64,000 nt of DNA from Grimontia indica (GTDB taxonomy: Bacteria; Pseudomonadota; Gammaproteobacteria; Enterobacterales; Vibrionaceae), in the NCBI RefSeq assembly GCF_000333895.2, contig NZ_ANFM02000027.1, forward strand, positions 62,001 through 126,000. The letters run 5' to 3'. Position numbers and translations under genes: made by a program. A model generated the notes under the pieces. It made no database searches, had not been told where the DNA came from, and saw nothing but the letters and a program-made list of their open reading frames with translations. Below, piece by piece: positions 17,987 to 27,714 of this stretch. The first letter of the stretch is position 1. Every line of letters starts with the position of its first letter.

Positions 17987-18883
17987 ATGCTCATGACCAT
18001 GAATTTTGAACAAGGCAAAGTTGATTGTATGCCTCAGCTTCCCGATCCCGCTTTTGCTGCGGCAGAGCTTATTTATCATGCCTCTCTAGAAGCGACACCG
18101 CGTCAAGTGAGCGCATTGGAAAATCGCCCGGAATGGCTACCGGAAGGTATCCGTGTGTACGTGCCTTTTCTTCCCTCTTCAAACTTTGAAGATGCTTTCG
18201 ATACCTGTAAAACCCTGTTGATTTGGGGGGCGGTTCCGGTTCCTCATCTTCCTGCACGCGCTGTCCCCAGTGAAGAAAAACTTCGTGAATGGTTGTTGGC
18301 GCTCAAAGTGCTGGGCGTAAAGCAACTACTGCTTATATCTGGCGATATTGAAACTGTGCAGGGGCCTTATGCGGATACCATGCAGCTTCTGCAATCTGGT
18401 TTGTTGCAGGAATACGGCATTGAAAGCTTTGGTGTTGCGGGGCATCCCGAAGGACATCCCCACGCCGACCAAACAACGCTGAAAAATGCCCTTGAATTCA
18501 AACGAAATTATGCCAAAGAGCACGGACTATCCCTTTGGGTGGTGACGCAATTCTCGTTTGATCAGACGGTTTTGGAGCAGTGGCTCGATGAACACCAAAC
18601 CATACTTGCTGGCATTCCGGTTTATCTCGGACTTGCTGGGCCTACGCGTTTGAAAAATCTGCTCTCTTACGCTGCGCAGTGCGGGGTGGCAACATCCGCA
18701 AAGGCACTGACCAAGAACCTAAATGCCGTCAGGCTGCTCAGACCTTGGACGCCAGATGCATTGCTGGAAGGGATGGCAGTTTATCAATCGAATAGGTCGG
18801 AATCTGTATTGAAGGGGATCCATTTGTTTCCGTTTGGTGGACTGAAACAATCTGCCGAATGGCTCGCTAACAAAGCCAGATAA
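17987..18883 (+). CDS. Methylenetetrahydrofolate reductase-like protein (MetF family)
   Basis: Up to 298 residues with a TIM-barrel MTHFR pattern: VPHLPAR (about residue 90), LLLISGD (about 118), FGVAGHPEGHPHA (about 155) and WVVTQFSFD (about 189). These are the FAD- and folate-binding strands, and the C-terminal PFGGLKQSAEW matches the family end. MetF interconverts 5,10-methylene-THF and 5-methyl-THF; next to a methyl-THF-producing demethylase and formate-THF ligase it would run towards oxidation. Several in-frame ATGs occur at the start (17987, 17993, 17999 and 18029) and none has a clear ribosome binding site, so the true N-terminus may be shorter. Gap to the upstream gene: 42 bp. Confidence 0.75.
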   Translation: MLMTMNFEQGKVDCMPQLPDPAFAAAELIYHASLEATPRQVSALENRPEWLPEGIRVYVPFLPSSNFEDAFDTCKTLLIWGAVPVPHLPARAVPSEEKLREWLLALKVLGVKQLLLISGDIETVQGPYADTMQLLQSGLLQEYGIESFGVAGHPEGHPHADQTTLKNALEFKRNYAKEHGLSLWVVTQFSFDQTVLEQWLDEHQTILAGIPVYLGLAGPTRLKNLLSYAAQCGVATSAKALTKNLNAVRLLRPWTPDALLEGMAVYQSNRSESVLKGIHLFPFGGLKQSAEWLANKAR

Positions 18884-18958
18884 TCCAATTTAGGGTATGT
18901 GCGTTGGCATTTAGTTTTGATGCTGAGACCCTAAAAGAGTGAAATTTGGGGCACTCTA

Positions 18959-20686
18959 ATGAATAATCAAAATAATACCGTATTAGTGACTGAAAATATG
19001 ACAGCTTTACCTCCACCCGGCGCGCCGGATATTGAAATCGCCCGCGCTGTAAAACCTTGGCCGATCTTTGAAGTGGCCCAGCGTAAACTCGGCGTGGCCG
19101 CACATGCTTTGATCCCGTTTGGGCATTACAAAGCCAAACTGGATTTGTCACAGATTGATACCACCTCGAAAGTGGGCAAACTCGTGCTGGTCACCGCAAT
19201 TACGCCGACCCCTGCTGGGGAAGGAAAAACCACCACCAGTATTGGTCTGGCAGATGCACTGAATGCTATCGGCGTTAGCGCCAGCGTTTGTTTACGCGAA
19301 CCTTCACTGGGCCCATGTTTTGGCGTGAAGGGTGGTGCTGCTGGCGGTGGCCGTGCGCAAGCCATTCCGATGGAAGATTTAAACCTCCACTTCAACGGTG
19401 ATTTTCATGCGATCACCTCTGCTCATAACCTGCTTGCAGCCTTGATTGATAACCACATCCACTGGGGTAACGAGCTTAATCTGGATGCGCGCAAAGTATC
19501 ATGGCGTCGTGTGATGGACATGAATGACCGCGCGCTTCGCCATACCTTAGTGGGATTGGGCGGTCCTGCGCATGGTCAGCCGCGAGAATCTGGTTTCGAC
19601 ATTACCGTAGCGTCTGAAATCATGGCAATCCTTTGTCTGGCAGAAGACAGAAAAGATCTTCAACGTCGTCTGGGTAACATCATCATTGGACGCGACCGTG
19701 ACAACAAGCCAGTGACCGCGCGTGATTTAGGCGCAGAAGGCGCAATGACGGTGCTTTTGAAAGACGCGATTCAACCAAACCTTATCCAGACCTTGGAGCA
19801 CAACCCGGCGCTTATTCATGGCGGTCCGTTCGCCAATATCGCTCATGGCTGTAACTCTGTGATGGCGACCCGCACAGCCATGGGTCTAACCGATGTTGTA
19901 GTGACGGAAGCGGGCTTTGGTGCGGACTTAGGCGCAGAGAAGTTCATCGACATCAAATGCCGTATTTCTGGTTTGAGACCGGATGCGGCCGTATTGGTAT
20001 GCACCGTACGCGCTCTGAAAATGCAGGGTGGCGTCGCGAAAGACAAATTGGATTCAGTAGACGCTGACGCGGTGAAGCTTGGTTCAGCCAACCTTAAACG
20101 CCATATCGAAAACATGCAGAAGTTTGGCCTTACGCCTGTGGTAGCTATCAACCGTTTCCCGACCGATGATGCCAAGGAGCTTTCAATCATCAAAGAAGTT
20201 TGCCTGAGCCTGGGGGCGCGCGTCGAAGAAGCACAGCATTGGGCAGAAGGTGGTGTCGGTGCCAAAGCGGTTGCTGAAGCAGTGAAAACCATTTTGGACG
20301 GTGAAGCGCCAGATGTGCAATTCCTCTACGAAGACGACCTGCCGATTGATGACAAAATCCGCAAAGTTGCCACCGCTCTCTATGGCGCGGAAGACGTGCA
20401 GTTCAACATTGCAGCTCAAAAGCAGCTCGATGAAATCCACCAGTTAGGTTACGGGCATCTCCCTGTCTGTATCGCGAAAACACCTTACAGTTTTACCTCA
20501 GAGCCATCGGAGCTTGGCGCACCGTCAGGACACATACTGCCTGTGCGTGAACTTCGCCTGATGGCGGGTGCAGGCTTTGTTGTCGCGATTTGTGGTGATG
20601 TCATGACCATGCCAGGACTGCCGCGTAAGCCCGCCGCGCTCAGCATCTCTCTGGATGATGATGGCGAGATTGTTGGACTGTTCTGA
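18959..20686 (+). CDS. fhs: Formate-tetrahydrofolate ligase
   Basis: 575 residues, slightly longer than the usual 556-560 because of the N-terminus. The P-loop [19 protein letters not shown] is at about residues 84-102; other family blocks are [16 protein letters not shown], the monovalent-cation and folate region [11 protein letters not shown], and [12 protein letters not shown]. The enzyme joins formate, THF and ATP to 10-formyl-THF and is reversible, so it can make ATP when one-carbon units are oxidised. Here it ends a three-gene set (demethylase, MetF-like, Fhs) and is followed by a strong terminator. FolD, needed to connect methylene- and formyl-THF, is not in the window and would be supplied from elsewhere. 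Confidence 0.95.
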   Translation: MNNQNNTVLVTENMTALPPPGAPDIEIARAVKPWPIFEVAQRKLGVAAHALIPFGHYKAKLDLSQIDTTSKVGKLVLVTAITPTPAGEGKTTTSIGLADALNAIGVSASVCLREPSLGPCFGVKGGAAGGGRAQAIPMEDLNLHFNGDFHAITSAHNLLAALIDNHIHWGNELNLDARKVSWRRVMDMNDRALRHTLVGLGGPAHGQPRESGFDITVASEIMAILCLAEDRKDLQRRLGNIIIGRDRDNKPVTARDLGAEGAMTVLLKDAIQPNLIQTLEHNPALIHGGPFANIAHGCNSVMATRTAMGLTDVVVTEAGFGADLGAEKFIDIKCRISGLRPDAAVLVCTVRALKMQGGVAKDKLDSVDADAVKLGSANLKRHIENMQKFGLTPVVAINRFPTDDAKELSIIKEVCLSLGARVEEAQHWAEGGVGAKAVAEAVKTILDGEAPDVQFLYEDDLPIDDKIRKVATALYGAEDVQFNIAAQKQLDEIHQLGYGHLPVCIAKTPYSFTSEPSELGAPSGHILPVRELRLMAGAGFVVAICGDVMTMPGLPRKPAALSISLDDDGEIVGLF

Positions 20687-20707
20687 GTGCCCTCTGATTT
20701 AAGTGTC

Positions 20708-20736
20708 AAAAAGCGCTACCTTGGGTAGCGCTTTTT
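20708..20736 (+). terminator. Terminator after fhs
   Basis: AAAAAGCGCTACC-TTG-GGTAGCGCTTTTT, a perfect 13-bp stem with a T run, closing the demethylase-metF-fhs unit. Confidence 0.9.
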
Positions 20737-20827
20737 GTTACTTATTTCTTGAACGTTTTTCTCCTGCCTTGAAGCACGTAAAGTACTTGTCATTCAATTC
20801 CAAGCGATTTGGCAGCAGGAGCAAGTG

Positions 20828-21982
20828 ATGTGTAAGAAGGACAAACCGTATCAATATCAGGAACGTCAGGTTGAGTTAGATACCGACCGCGCGTTTCGTC
20901 TTGGCGAAGGCAAAATCAGTGGCTATCTATCCGTGACTTTGGGTGGTTTGTCGCTGCTTGCTGTACTGGCCTATCTCTTTCCTTCCTATCTCACCACGAC
21001 TGAACTTCGTAAAACCTACGATGCGGAAAGCCTGCAACATGTTCTGAAATACGGCATGTACTTTTCTCTTTTCTTTGGTGCAATGACGCACCTGCTGAAA
21101 AGGTATCGTCGTCTGGGTTGCATCGGCATACTGCTGACGCTGGTGGCTTTTGCTTTGGGTGGGTATACCGTTCCCGTTGGCCCGGTTGAGCCGAAAGAAC
21201 TCTCCTTGGGAGTGGATTGGTTAATCCTGGCATTTTTGGGCTCTGCGGCGATTTTTATGACGCTGGAAAAGCTGCTGCCTAAGTACAAGAACCAAGTTAT
21301 CTTGCGTAAAGAATGGGAAACGGACTTCTTCTATTTCTGTTTTAACCATCTGGCGATTTCCGCCATCCTGATTTATGCCAACTACCATACCTCGCATTTT
21401 GACTGGGCAGTGAGCGCTTCATTGCAAGAGTCAATGCAATCCCTGCCAGTCATTGTTCAATTCGTACTGATTCTGATTGCTGCGGACTTTGTTCTTTACT
21501 GGGAACATCGCCTGTTCCACGAAGTAAAAGCGCTGTGGCCGGTTCATGCGGTTCACCACTCGGTGGAAGAGCTGGATTGGTTGGCAGGCTCTCGAGGTCA
21601 CTTCATTCAAGTGTTTTCAGAGCGTACAATGGTGATGGTGCCACTGTATTTGCTGGGGCCTTCAGAGGCTGCATTGAATGCTTACGTGGCTTTCGCAGCG
21701 CTGCAAGCGGTATTGATTCACTGTAACACCCGCATGCACTTTGGTTTTCTGAAATATATCTTTGTGACGCCGCAATTCCATCACTGGCATCATAGCTCAG
21801 AAAAGCCTGCGATCGATACCAATTACAGTGCACATTTGGTGCTGTTTGACTGGTTGTTCGGCACCATGCACATGCCTAAACAGCATTGGCCAGCAAAATA
21901 TGGCACCACCAAACCTATGCCGAAGGGCGTCATCGGACAAACTCTGTATCCGCTTACAGCACTGATTAGAAAGCAAAAATAA
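20828..21982 (+). CDS. Sterol desaturase/fatty acid hydroxylase-family membrane di-iron protein
   Basis: 384 residues with about six hydrophobic helices. The eight-histidine di-iron pattern is complete: HRLFH (His227, 231), HAVHH (240, 243, 244), and HHWHH (318, 319, 321, 322), with extra His298 and His304 between. Members hydroxylate or desaturate C-H bonds of lipids using O2 in the membrane. The ATG at 20828 is chosen because AGGAG lies 6 bases upstream. The gene sits between the fhs terminator and the dipeptidase-DUF5943-dgcAB operon, 134 bp before the latter. Whether it shares their pathway is open; an oxidative N-demethylation role would be novel, a lipid role is the default. Confidence 0.85.
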   Translation: MCKKDKPYQYQERQVELDTDRAFRLGEGKISGYLSVTLGGLSLLAVLAYLFPSYLTTTELRKTYDAESLQHVLKYGMYFSLFFGAMTHLLKRYRRLGCIGILLTLVAFALGGYTVPVGPVEPKELSLGVDWLILAFLGSAAIFMTLEKLLPKYKNQVILRKEWETDFFYFCFNHLAISAILIYANYHTSHFDWAVSASLQESMQSLPVIVQFVLILIAADFVLYWEHRLFHEVKALWPVHAVHHSVEELDWLAGSRGHFIQVFSERTMVMVPLYLLGPSEAALNAYVAFAALQAVLIHCNTRMHFGFLKYIFVTPQFHHWHHSSEKPAIDTNYSAHLVLFDWLFGTMHMPKQHWPAKYGTTKPMPKGVIGQTLYPLTALIRKQK

Positions 21983-22116
21983 ATTCAAAACTCTCCTCTA
22001 TGCGCCGTTCGCGGCGCATTCCAAATACATCCTGTCGCATTCGCATCGCTGGATCAGCTGAGTGTTGTTTAAGTTGGCTAAATATAGAAAAGGAAAAACC
22101 AACAAAGGACGCACCC

Positions 22117-23097
22117 ATGTCAGATGCTCTAGCGCTGCATCGAGATTCCATCATCATTGATGGCCTGATTATCGCCAAATGGAACCGGGAACTGTTTGAA
22201 GACATGGCAAAAGGTGGGCTGACGGCTGCCAATTGCACGGTTTCGGTATGGGAAGGTTTTCAGGGTACCGTCGATAACATTGTCGAATTCAACCAATTAC
22301 TGCGTGAAAACAGCGACCTCATTCGTCCGGTGCACACCACAGAAGATATTCTTGCTGCCAAGCGTGAAGGTAAAACCGGCATCATGCTGGGCTTTCAGAA
22401 TGTTCATGCGTTTGAGGACAAACTTGGCTATATCGAGATTTTCAAAAAGCTGGGTGTAGGTATCGCGCAAATGGCTTACAACACCCAAAACTTGGTCGGT
22501 ACAGGTTGCTACGAGCGCGATGGTGGTTTATCCGGTTATGGCCGTGAAGTCGTCGCGGAAATGAACCGTGTCGGCATCATGTGTGACCTTTCCCATGTCG
22601 GGCCAAAAACCTCGGAAGAAGTCATTCTGGAATCGAAAAAGCCGGTTTGCTATTCGCACTGTCTACCACTCGGTTTGAAAGATCATCCCCGCAATAAATC
22701 CGATGAAGAGCTGAAGTTCATTGGTGACCACGGCGGCTTTATCGGCGTCACCATGTTCGCCCCTTTCCTGAAAAACGGCATCAATTCTACCATCGAAGAT
22801 TACGTCGAAGCCATCGACTATATCGTTGATCTGGTCGGTGAAGATTGTGTTGGTATCGGCACTGACTTCACCCAAGGTCACGATCAGGAATTCTTTGAAT
22901 GGATTACCCATGACAAAGGCTACGCAAGAAGGCTGACCAAATTTGGCGAAATCATCAACCCGAAAGGTATCCGCACCGTGGGTGAATTCCCGAATCTGAC
23001 GGCGGCGTTACTCGACAGCGGTTGGTCGCCAGAGAAAGTGCAGAAAATCATGGGTGGCAACTGGGTCAAAGTTCTTAAAGACGTTTGGGGCAAATAA
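22117..23097 (+). CDS. Membrane-dipeptidase-family protein of the dgc cluster (PA5396 type)
   Basis: 326 residues of the peptidase M19 (renal dipeptidase) family. Metal-site features are present: the Glu in SVWEGFQ, CDLSHVG (His), CYSHCLPLGLKDHPRN (His), and GIGTDFTQGHDQ (Asp). The first His-x-Asp pair of classical dipeptidases is replaced by IDGL near residue 14. The same orthologue type precedes DUF5943 and dgcA in Pseudomonas aeruginosa, so the gene order is conserved. Its function in dimethylglycine use is not known. ATG 22117 has AAAGGA upstream and gives the family length; the longer frame from 22000 is rejected. It ends 22 bp before the next gene and is probably in one operon with it. 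Confidence 0.85.
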   Translation: MSDALALHRDSIIIDGLIIAKWNRELFEDMAKGGLTAANCTVSVWEGFQGTVDNIVEFNQLLRENSDLIRPVHTTEDILAAKREGKTGIMLGFQNVHAFEDKLGYIEIFKKLGVGIAQMAYNTQNLVGTGCYERDGGLSGYGREVVAEMNRVGIMCDLSHVGPKTSEEVILESKKPVCYSHCLPLGLKDHPRNKSDEELKFIGDHGGFIGVTMFAPFLKNGINSTIEDYVEAIDYIVDLVGEDCVGIGTDFTQGHDQEFFEWITHDKGYARRLTKFGEIINPKGIRTVGEFPNLTAALLDSGWSPEKVQKIMGGNWVKVLKDVWGK

Positions 23098-23119
23098 GCC
23101 AGAAAGAGAGGAAGCATTA

Positions 23120-23653
23120 ATGGGTCATCATCCACCGGAAATCCCTATTCAGGTCGACGACGAAACTGGCGTTTGGAGCACCGATGGCTTGCCCATGCTC
23201 TATGTCCCCCGACACTTTTTCATCAATAACCACGCAGCGGTGGAAGACGCCATTGGCGCAGATCAATACGCGGATTTGCTCTACAAAGCAGGCTACAAAT
23301 CCGCTTATTTCTGGTGCGAGCAGGAGGGGGAAACCCACGGCATCTCAGGTGCAGAAGTGTTCGACCATTACATGAAGCGTCTTTCCCAGCGCGGTTGGGG
23401 ACAGTTCTTTATCGAGCATCTGGATGTTTCTCAGGGAACGGCACGAGTGCGGCTCGAAAACTCCGCGTTTGTGTATTACTACGGCAAGGTCAACCGCAAG
23501 GTGGATTACATGTTCACGGGCTGGTTTGCCGGTGCCATGGATCAGGTGACGGAGAGTGTCGGCTTTCCGTTCAAAACCCAGGCAGTGCAATTACAAAGCG
23601 GCTCTGAAGAAGGCTGCGATTTTGGACTGTTTGAAGTGAAGCCGATTGGGTAA
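23120..23653 (+). CDS. DUF5943-type protein of the dgc cluster (PA5397 type)
   Basis: 177 residues. The body (YADLLYKAGYKSAYFWCEQE, then MKRLSQRGWGQFFIEHLDVSQGTARVRLENSAF and FTGWFAGAMDQV) resembles the V4R/small-ligand-binding fold used by phenol-type and related sensor domains. In pseudomonads a gene of this kind lies between the dipeptidase-like gene and dgcA, as here. Its biochemical role is unknown; it might bind a small methylated amine or assist DgcA. ATG 23120 follows GAGAGGAAG. A 14-bp perfect palindrome lies between it and dgcA. Confidence 0.75.
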   Translation: MGHHPPEIPIQVDDETGVWSTDGLPMLYVPRHFFINNHAAVEDAIGADQYADLLYKAGYKSAYFWCEQEGETHGISGAEVFDHYMKRLSQRGWGQFFIEHLDVSQGTARVRLENSAFVYYYGKVNRKVDYMFTGWFAGAMDQVTESVGFPFKTQAVQLQSGSEEGCDFGLFEVKPIG

Positions 23654-23680
23654 GAGAAGGTTCTGGATCCTAGGAAAAGC

Positions 23681-23694
23681 AGGTCCTAGGACCT
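23681..23694. promoter_or_regulatory. Perfect 14-bp palindrome upstream of dgcA
   Basis: AGGTCCTAGGACCT is a perfect palindrome and, with the TCCTAGG 8 bases before it, can also form a longer hairpin. It lies in the 63-bp gap between the DUF5943 gene and dgcA. It could be an operator, or an RNA hairpin that protects or attenuates the dgcAB message. There is no T run, so a terminator is unlikely. Confidence 0.45.
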
Positions 23695-23716
23695 CAAAAC
23701 AAAATAAGGAAGTGCA

Positions 23717-25777
23717 ATGTCTCAGTTCGACGCTATTTTTCAGCCGCTTGCGATCAACAAGCTGACGATCAGAAACCGGGTGATCAGTACGGCACATGCC
23801 GAGGTGTATGCGACGGAAAATGGCATGCCGACTGAGCGCTACATCAAGTACTACGAAGAGAAAGCCAAAGGCGGTATTGGCCTTTGTGTCTGCGGCGGTT
23901 CAAGCCCGGTGTCTATCGACAGTCCGCAGCATTGGTGGAGTTCGGTGAACGTCAGTACCGATGAGGTTATTCCACACTTCCAGAACCTTGCTGATGCCAT
24001 GCATAAACATGGCGCGGCTATCATGATCCAACTGACCCACATGGGACGCCGTTCCCGTTGGGATGGTGGCAACTGGCCGACCCTGATGAGCCCAAGCGGT
24101 ATTCGCGAACCGGTTCACCGTGCGACCTGTAAAACCATTGAACCTGAAGAAATCTGGCGTATTATCGATGATTTCGCGCAAGCCGTCCGTCGTGCAAAAG
24201 AAGGTGGCTTGGACGGCGTTGAGCTCTCATTTGCCCACCAGCACTTGGTCGATCAGTTCTGGAGTCCGCGTGTTAACCGTCGTACCGATGAATGGGGTGG
24301 CAGCTTCGAAAACCGCATGCGCTTTGGCGTAGAAATTCTGAAAGCGGTGCGTGCGGAAGTGGGGCCGGATTTCGCAGTGGGTATCCGCATGACGGGGGAT
24401 GAATTCCATCCTGACGGCCTTGACCACGAGAACATGAAAGAAATCGCGGCTTACTATGATGGGCTCGGCATGATCGATTTCTTCAGCGTGGTCGGCTCGG
24501 GCTGTGATACCCACAACACCTTGGCGAACGTCATCCCGAATATGACTTACCCGCCAGAGCCATTTATTCACCTTGCCGCAGGAATTCGCAGCGTGGTGAA
24601 TGTGCCTGTGATGCATGCACAAAACATCAAAGATCCGGTACAGGCTGCGCGTGCGCTGGAAAGCGGATTGATTGACTTTGTCGGTATGACACGCGCCCAC
24701 ATCGCAGATCCTCATCTCATCACCAAAGTGAAGCTGGGCCAGACAGATCAAATCCGTCAGTGTGTCGGTGCCAACTACTGCATTGACCGCCAATATCAGG
24801 GTATTGATGTCCTCTGTATCCAAAACGCAGCGACATCTCGCGAAGCCAAAGTACCTCATATCATCAGCAAAACCGACGGCCCAATTCGCAAAGTGGTTGT
24901 TGTTGGCGGTGGCCCCGGTGGCATGGAAGCCGCGCGTGTCTGCGCCGAGCGTGGTCATCAGGTCACTTTGTTTGAGAAAAACAGCGAACTGGGTGGGCAA
25001 ATCACGCTGGCAGCGGCTGCACCGCAACGTGAGCAGATCGCAGGTATTACCCGCTGGTTCGATCTGGAACTGCGCCGTTTGGGGGTGAACCTTGTATTCG
25101 ACACGGCAGCGTATGAAGCCACTATTTTGGCGCAATCGCCCGATGTTGTGGTACTGGCTGTCGGCGGTAAACCGTTTATCAATCAGGAAGCCAAATGGGG
25201 CGGTGATGACGGTCTGGTGGTGAGCAGTTGGGACATTCTAAGCGGTGCAGTTGAGCCGGGCAAAAACGTGGTGGTGTATGACACTATTTGCGAATTTGCG
25301 GGCATGTCTGTGGCGGATTATCTCGCGGCGAAAGGCTCGTTGGTGGAAATTGTCACTGATGATATCAAGCCGGGTGTCGCTGTGGGCGGTACCAGCTTCC
25401 CCACATACTATCGCAGCCTTTACGAGCGCGATGTGGTGATGACGCCGGATCTGGTGCTGGAAGAAGTCTACAAAGAGGGCGACAAACTGATTGCCCGCTT
25501 TGAAAACGAATACACAGGTGTGCGCGAAGAGCGCGTGGTCGATCAGGTAGTGATTGAAAACGGCGTCAGACCGGACGAGGCGCTCTACTATGCGCTCAAA
25601 GAAGGCTCCCGCAACCGCGGCCAGGTAGATATCGACACTCTGTTTGCCTTCGAGCCACAACCCGCATTTGCTGAGCAGGCGGACGGTTATCTACTTTATC
25701 GCATCGGGGATTGCAGCGCGCAGCGCAATATTCACGCTGCCATCTACGATTCACTGCGTCTGTTTAAAGACCTCTGA
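23717..25777 (+). CDS. dgcA: Dimethylglycine demethylase subunit DgcA
   Basis: 686 residues of the old-yellow-enzyme/2,4-dienoyl-CoA reductase type: an N-terminal FMN TIM barrel (about 1-340; substrate and flavin blocks IQLTHMGRRS and WSPRVNRRTDEWGGS), an iron-sulfur region with Cys349, Cys355 and Cys367 (CVGANYC), and a C-terminal FAD/NAD Rossmann domain starting VVVVGGGPGGMEAARV (about 394). Length, layout and neighbours match P. aeruginosa DgcA, which with DgcB converts N,N-dimethylglycine to sarcosine. Electrons would pass to DgcB and the ETF encoded downstream. AAGGA is found before the ATG. It is 20 bp from dgcB and certainly co-transcribed. Confidence 0.9.
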   Translation: MSQFDAIFQPLAINKLTIRNRVISTAHAEVYATENGMPTERYIKYYEEKAKGGIGLCVCGGSSPVSIDSPQHWWSSVNVSTDEVIPHFQNLADAMHKHGAAIMIQLTHMGRRSRWDGGNWPTLMSPSGIREPVHRATCKTIEPEEIWRIIDDFAQAVRRAKEGGLDGVELSFAHQHLVDQFWSPRVNRRTDEWGGSFENRMRFGVEILKAVRAEVGPDFAVGIRMTGDEFHPDGLDHENMKEIAAYYDGLGMIDFFSVVGSGCDTHNTLANVIPNMTYPPEPFIHLAAGIRSVVNVPVMHAQNIKDPVQAARALESGLIDFVGMTRAHIADPHLITKVKLGQTDQIRQCVGANYCIDRQYQGIDVLCIQNAATSREAKVPHIISKTDGPIRKVVVVGGGPGGMEAARVCAERGHQVTLFEKNSELGGQITLAAAAPQREQIAGITRWFDLELRRLGVNLVFDTAAYEATILAQSPDVVVLAVGGKPFINQEAKWGGDDGLVVSSWDILSGAVEPGKNVVVYDTICEFAGMSVADYLAAKGSLVEIVTDDIKPGVAVGGTSFPTYYRSLYERDVVMTPDLVLEEVYKEGDKLIARFENEYTGVREERVVDQVVIENGVRPDEALYYALKEGSRNRGQVDIDTLFAFEPQPAFAEQADGYLLYRIGDCSAQRNIHAAIYDSLRLFKDL

Positions 25778-25797
25778 CCGACTGCGGGGTAGCTGTG

Positions 25798-27714
25798 ATG
25801 TGGACGTCGCTTATCGGTCCCTTGTTAGTCATCATGATTGCGCTGGCGATTGCGGGCGCAGTCAAACGGATTCGTCTCTGGCAGCAAGGGAAGCCAGCTA
25901 GCCTTCCTATCGGGAAAGCCCTTGCTGCCATCCCCAGACGCTATTTGGTCGATCTTCACGACGTGGTTGCACGTGACAAAGCGTTTGCGAACACGCACGT
26001 CGCCACTGCTGGGGGCTTTGTGGCATCCGGCATTTTAATGGTGCTGGTTTTCATTCTGGGGTTCGACAATATACTGACATTCGCACTGATGAGCGCGACG
26101 TTTGCTGCGATGGCGTTTGGTGCAGTGAAAGTGAAAAAACGTCGCGAAAACCCGCCTGCGAACCTTTCCAAAGGGCCTTGGCAGAGGCTACCTAACAGTC
26201 TGCTGGTTTTCTCCTTCTCTGGCTTGATGATGTCGTTGCTGTTGTTATTGGGCATCGGCAATGTGCCCATCATCGTCGCGGCACTGCTTATCGTTGGCAT
26301 TCTGCTAGGTTTAGCAGACCTGCTGTTTGGCATGACCTGGGGCGGCCCAATGAAACACGCCTTTGCGGGTGCCTTGCATCTTGGTTTTCACCGTCGTCAG
26401 GAACGTTTTGGCGGTGGCCGATCAACGGGATTGAAACCAATCAATCTTGACGAGCAAACTCTGGGCGTCGAAAAGCCATCCGATTTTTATTGGAACCAGC
26501 TGTTGGGATTTGATGCCTGCGTGCAATGCGGGCGCTGTGAAAAAGTCTGTCCCGCGTTTGCCGCAGGTCAGCCGCTGAATCCGAAGAAACTGATTCAGGA
26601 TATGGTGGTTGGCATGGCTGGCGGTGACACCGTAAATTACGCAGGCAGCCAGTACCCTGGCAAATCTGATGAAGCCCGTTGCGGAGCGCCGGATAAACCT
26701 TTGTTTGAAGGTCTGCTGGATGCAGAAACCGTCTGGTCGTGCACCACCTGTCGCGCCTGTGTTGAAGAATGCCCAATGATGATCGAACACGTCGATGCCA
26801 TCGTCGATATGCGCCGTCACCTGACGCTCGCAAAAGGTGAAACAGTCGGAAAAGGCGCAGAGGTATTGGAAAACCTGATTGCAACCGATAACCCGAATGG
26901 CCTGTCGCCCAACAGCCGAGCGAACTGGTCCGTCGATCTGAAGCTCAATCATCTGTCAGAGGTAGGTACTACAGATGTGTTGCTTTGGGCAGGTGATGGC
27001 GCCTTTGATTTAGCTTACCAACGCACGCTCCGTGCGGTTGTAGCACTGCTTCGAAACGCCAATATCGATTTCGCCATTTTGGGTAATGAAGAATTGGATA
27101 GCGGCGATCTGGCGCGTCGTCTGGGCGATGAAGCGACCTTCCAGCGCTTGGCGATTGCCAATGTCAAAACCCTGAACAAATACCAATTCCGATCGATTGT
27201 TACGCCGGATCCTCACGCTTTCCATGTGTTGAAAAACGAGTATCCGGACTTTGGCGGCAGCTATGATGTTTTCCATCACACCGAGTATCTGGCGAAGCTG
27301 GTTGAGCAAGGTGATATCAAGCTGAATCAGGCCAAAGCCCAATCGGTGACGTATCACGATCCTTGTTACCTTGGGCGTTACAACGGTGGCTATGACGCAC
27401 CGCGTTACCTCTTGAGTAGTATGGGATTCACTGTCAGTGAGATGGAGCGTTCAGGTTATCGCTCGCGTTGTTGCGGCGGTGGAGGTGGTGCGCCAGTCAC
27501 CGATATTCCGGGCGAACACCGTATTGCAGATATGCGGATGGATGATGCCAGGGAGACAGGTGCAGAAATGGTAGCGGTTGCCTGCCCGCAGTGTGCAGTA
27601 ATGCTCGAAGGCGTGGTGATGCCAAGGCCAGAAGTGAAAGACATTGCGGTCATGCTGCTCGATGCCGTGGCAGAAAACGCCGACGCTGGCCAAGCAAAAG
27701 CGGTGGGGGAGTAA
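25798..27714 (+). CDS. dgcB: Dimethylglycine demethylase subunit DgcB
   Basis: 638 residues: an N-terminal membrane part with about five helices (about 1-170), two 4Fe-4S clusters (CVQCGRCEKVCP from about residue 241 and CTTCRACVEECP from about 315), and a C-terminal pair of CCG-type domains (DPCYLGRYN, SRCCGGGGGAP and ACPQCAVML) of the heterodisulfide-reductase/GlpC type. The protein would link DgcA and the ETF to the membrane quinone pool. The ATG at 25798, one codon after a GTG, is used. etfA starts immediately after the stop codon, without a gap. Confidence 0.9.
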   Translation: MWTSLIGPLLVIMIALAIAGAVKRIRLWQQGKPASLPIGKALAAIPRRYLVDLHDVVARDKAFANTHVATAGGFVASGILMVLVFILGFDNILTFALMSATFAAMAFGAVKVKKRRENPPANLSKGPWQRLPNSLLVFSFSGLMMSLLLLLGIGNVPIIVAALLIVGILLGLADLLFGMTWGGPMKHAFAGALHLGFHRRQERFGGGRSTGLKPINLDEQTLGVEKPSDFYWNQLLGFDACVQCGRCEKVCPAFAAGQPLNPKKLIQDMVVGMAGGDTVNYAGSQYPGKSDEARCGAPDKPLFEGLLDAETVWSCTTCRACVEECPMMIEHVDAIVDMRRHLTLAKGETVGKGAEVLENLIATDNPNGLSPNSRANWSVDLKLNHLSEVGTTDVLLWAGDGAFDLAYQRTLRAVVALLRNANIDFAILGNEELDSGDLARRLGDEATFQRLAIANVKTLNKYQFRSIVTPDPHAFHVLKNEYPDFGGSYDVFHHTEYLAKLVEQGDIKLNQAKAQSVTYHDPCYLGRYNGGYDAPRYLLSSMGFTVSEMERSGYRSRCCGGGGGAPVTDIPGEHRIADMRMDDARETGAEMVAVACPQCAVMLEGVVMPRPEVKDIAVMLLDAVAENADAGQAKAVGE

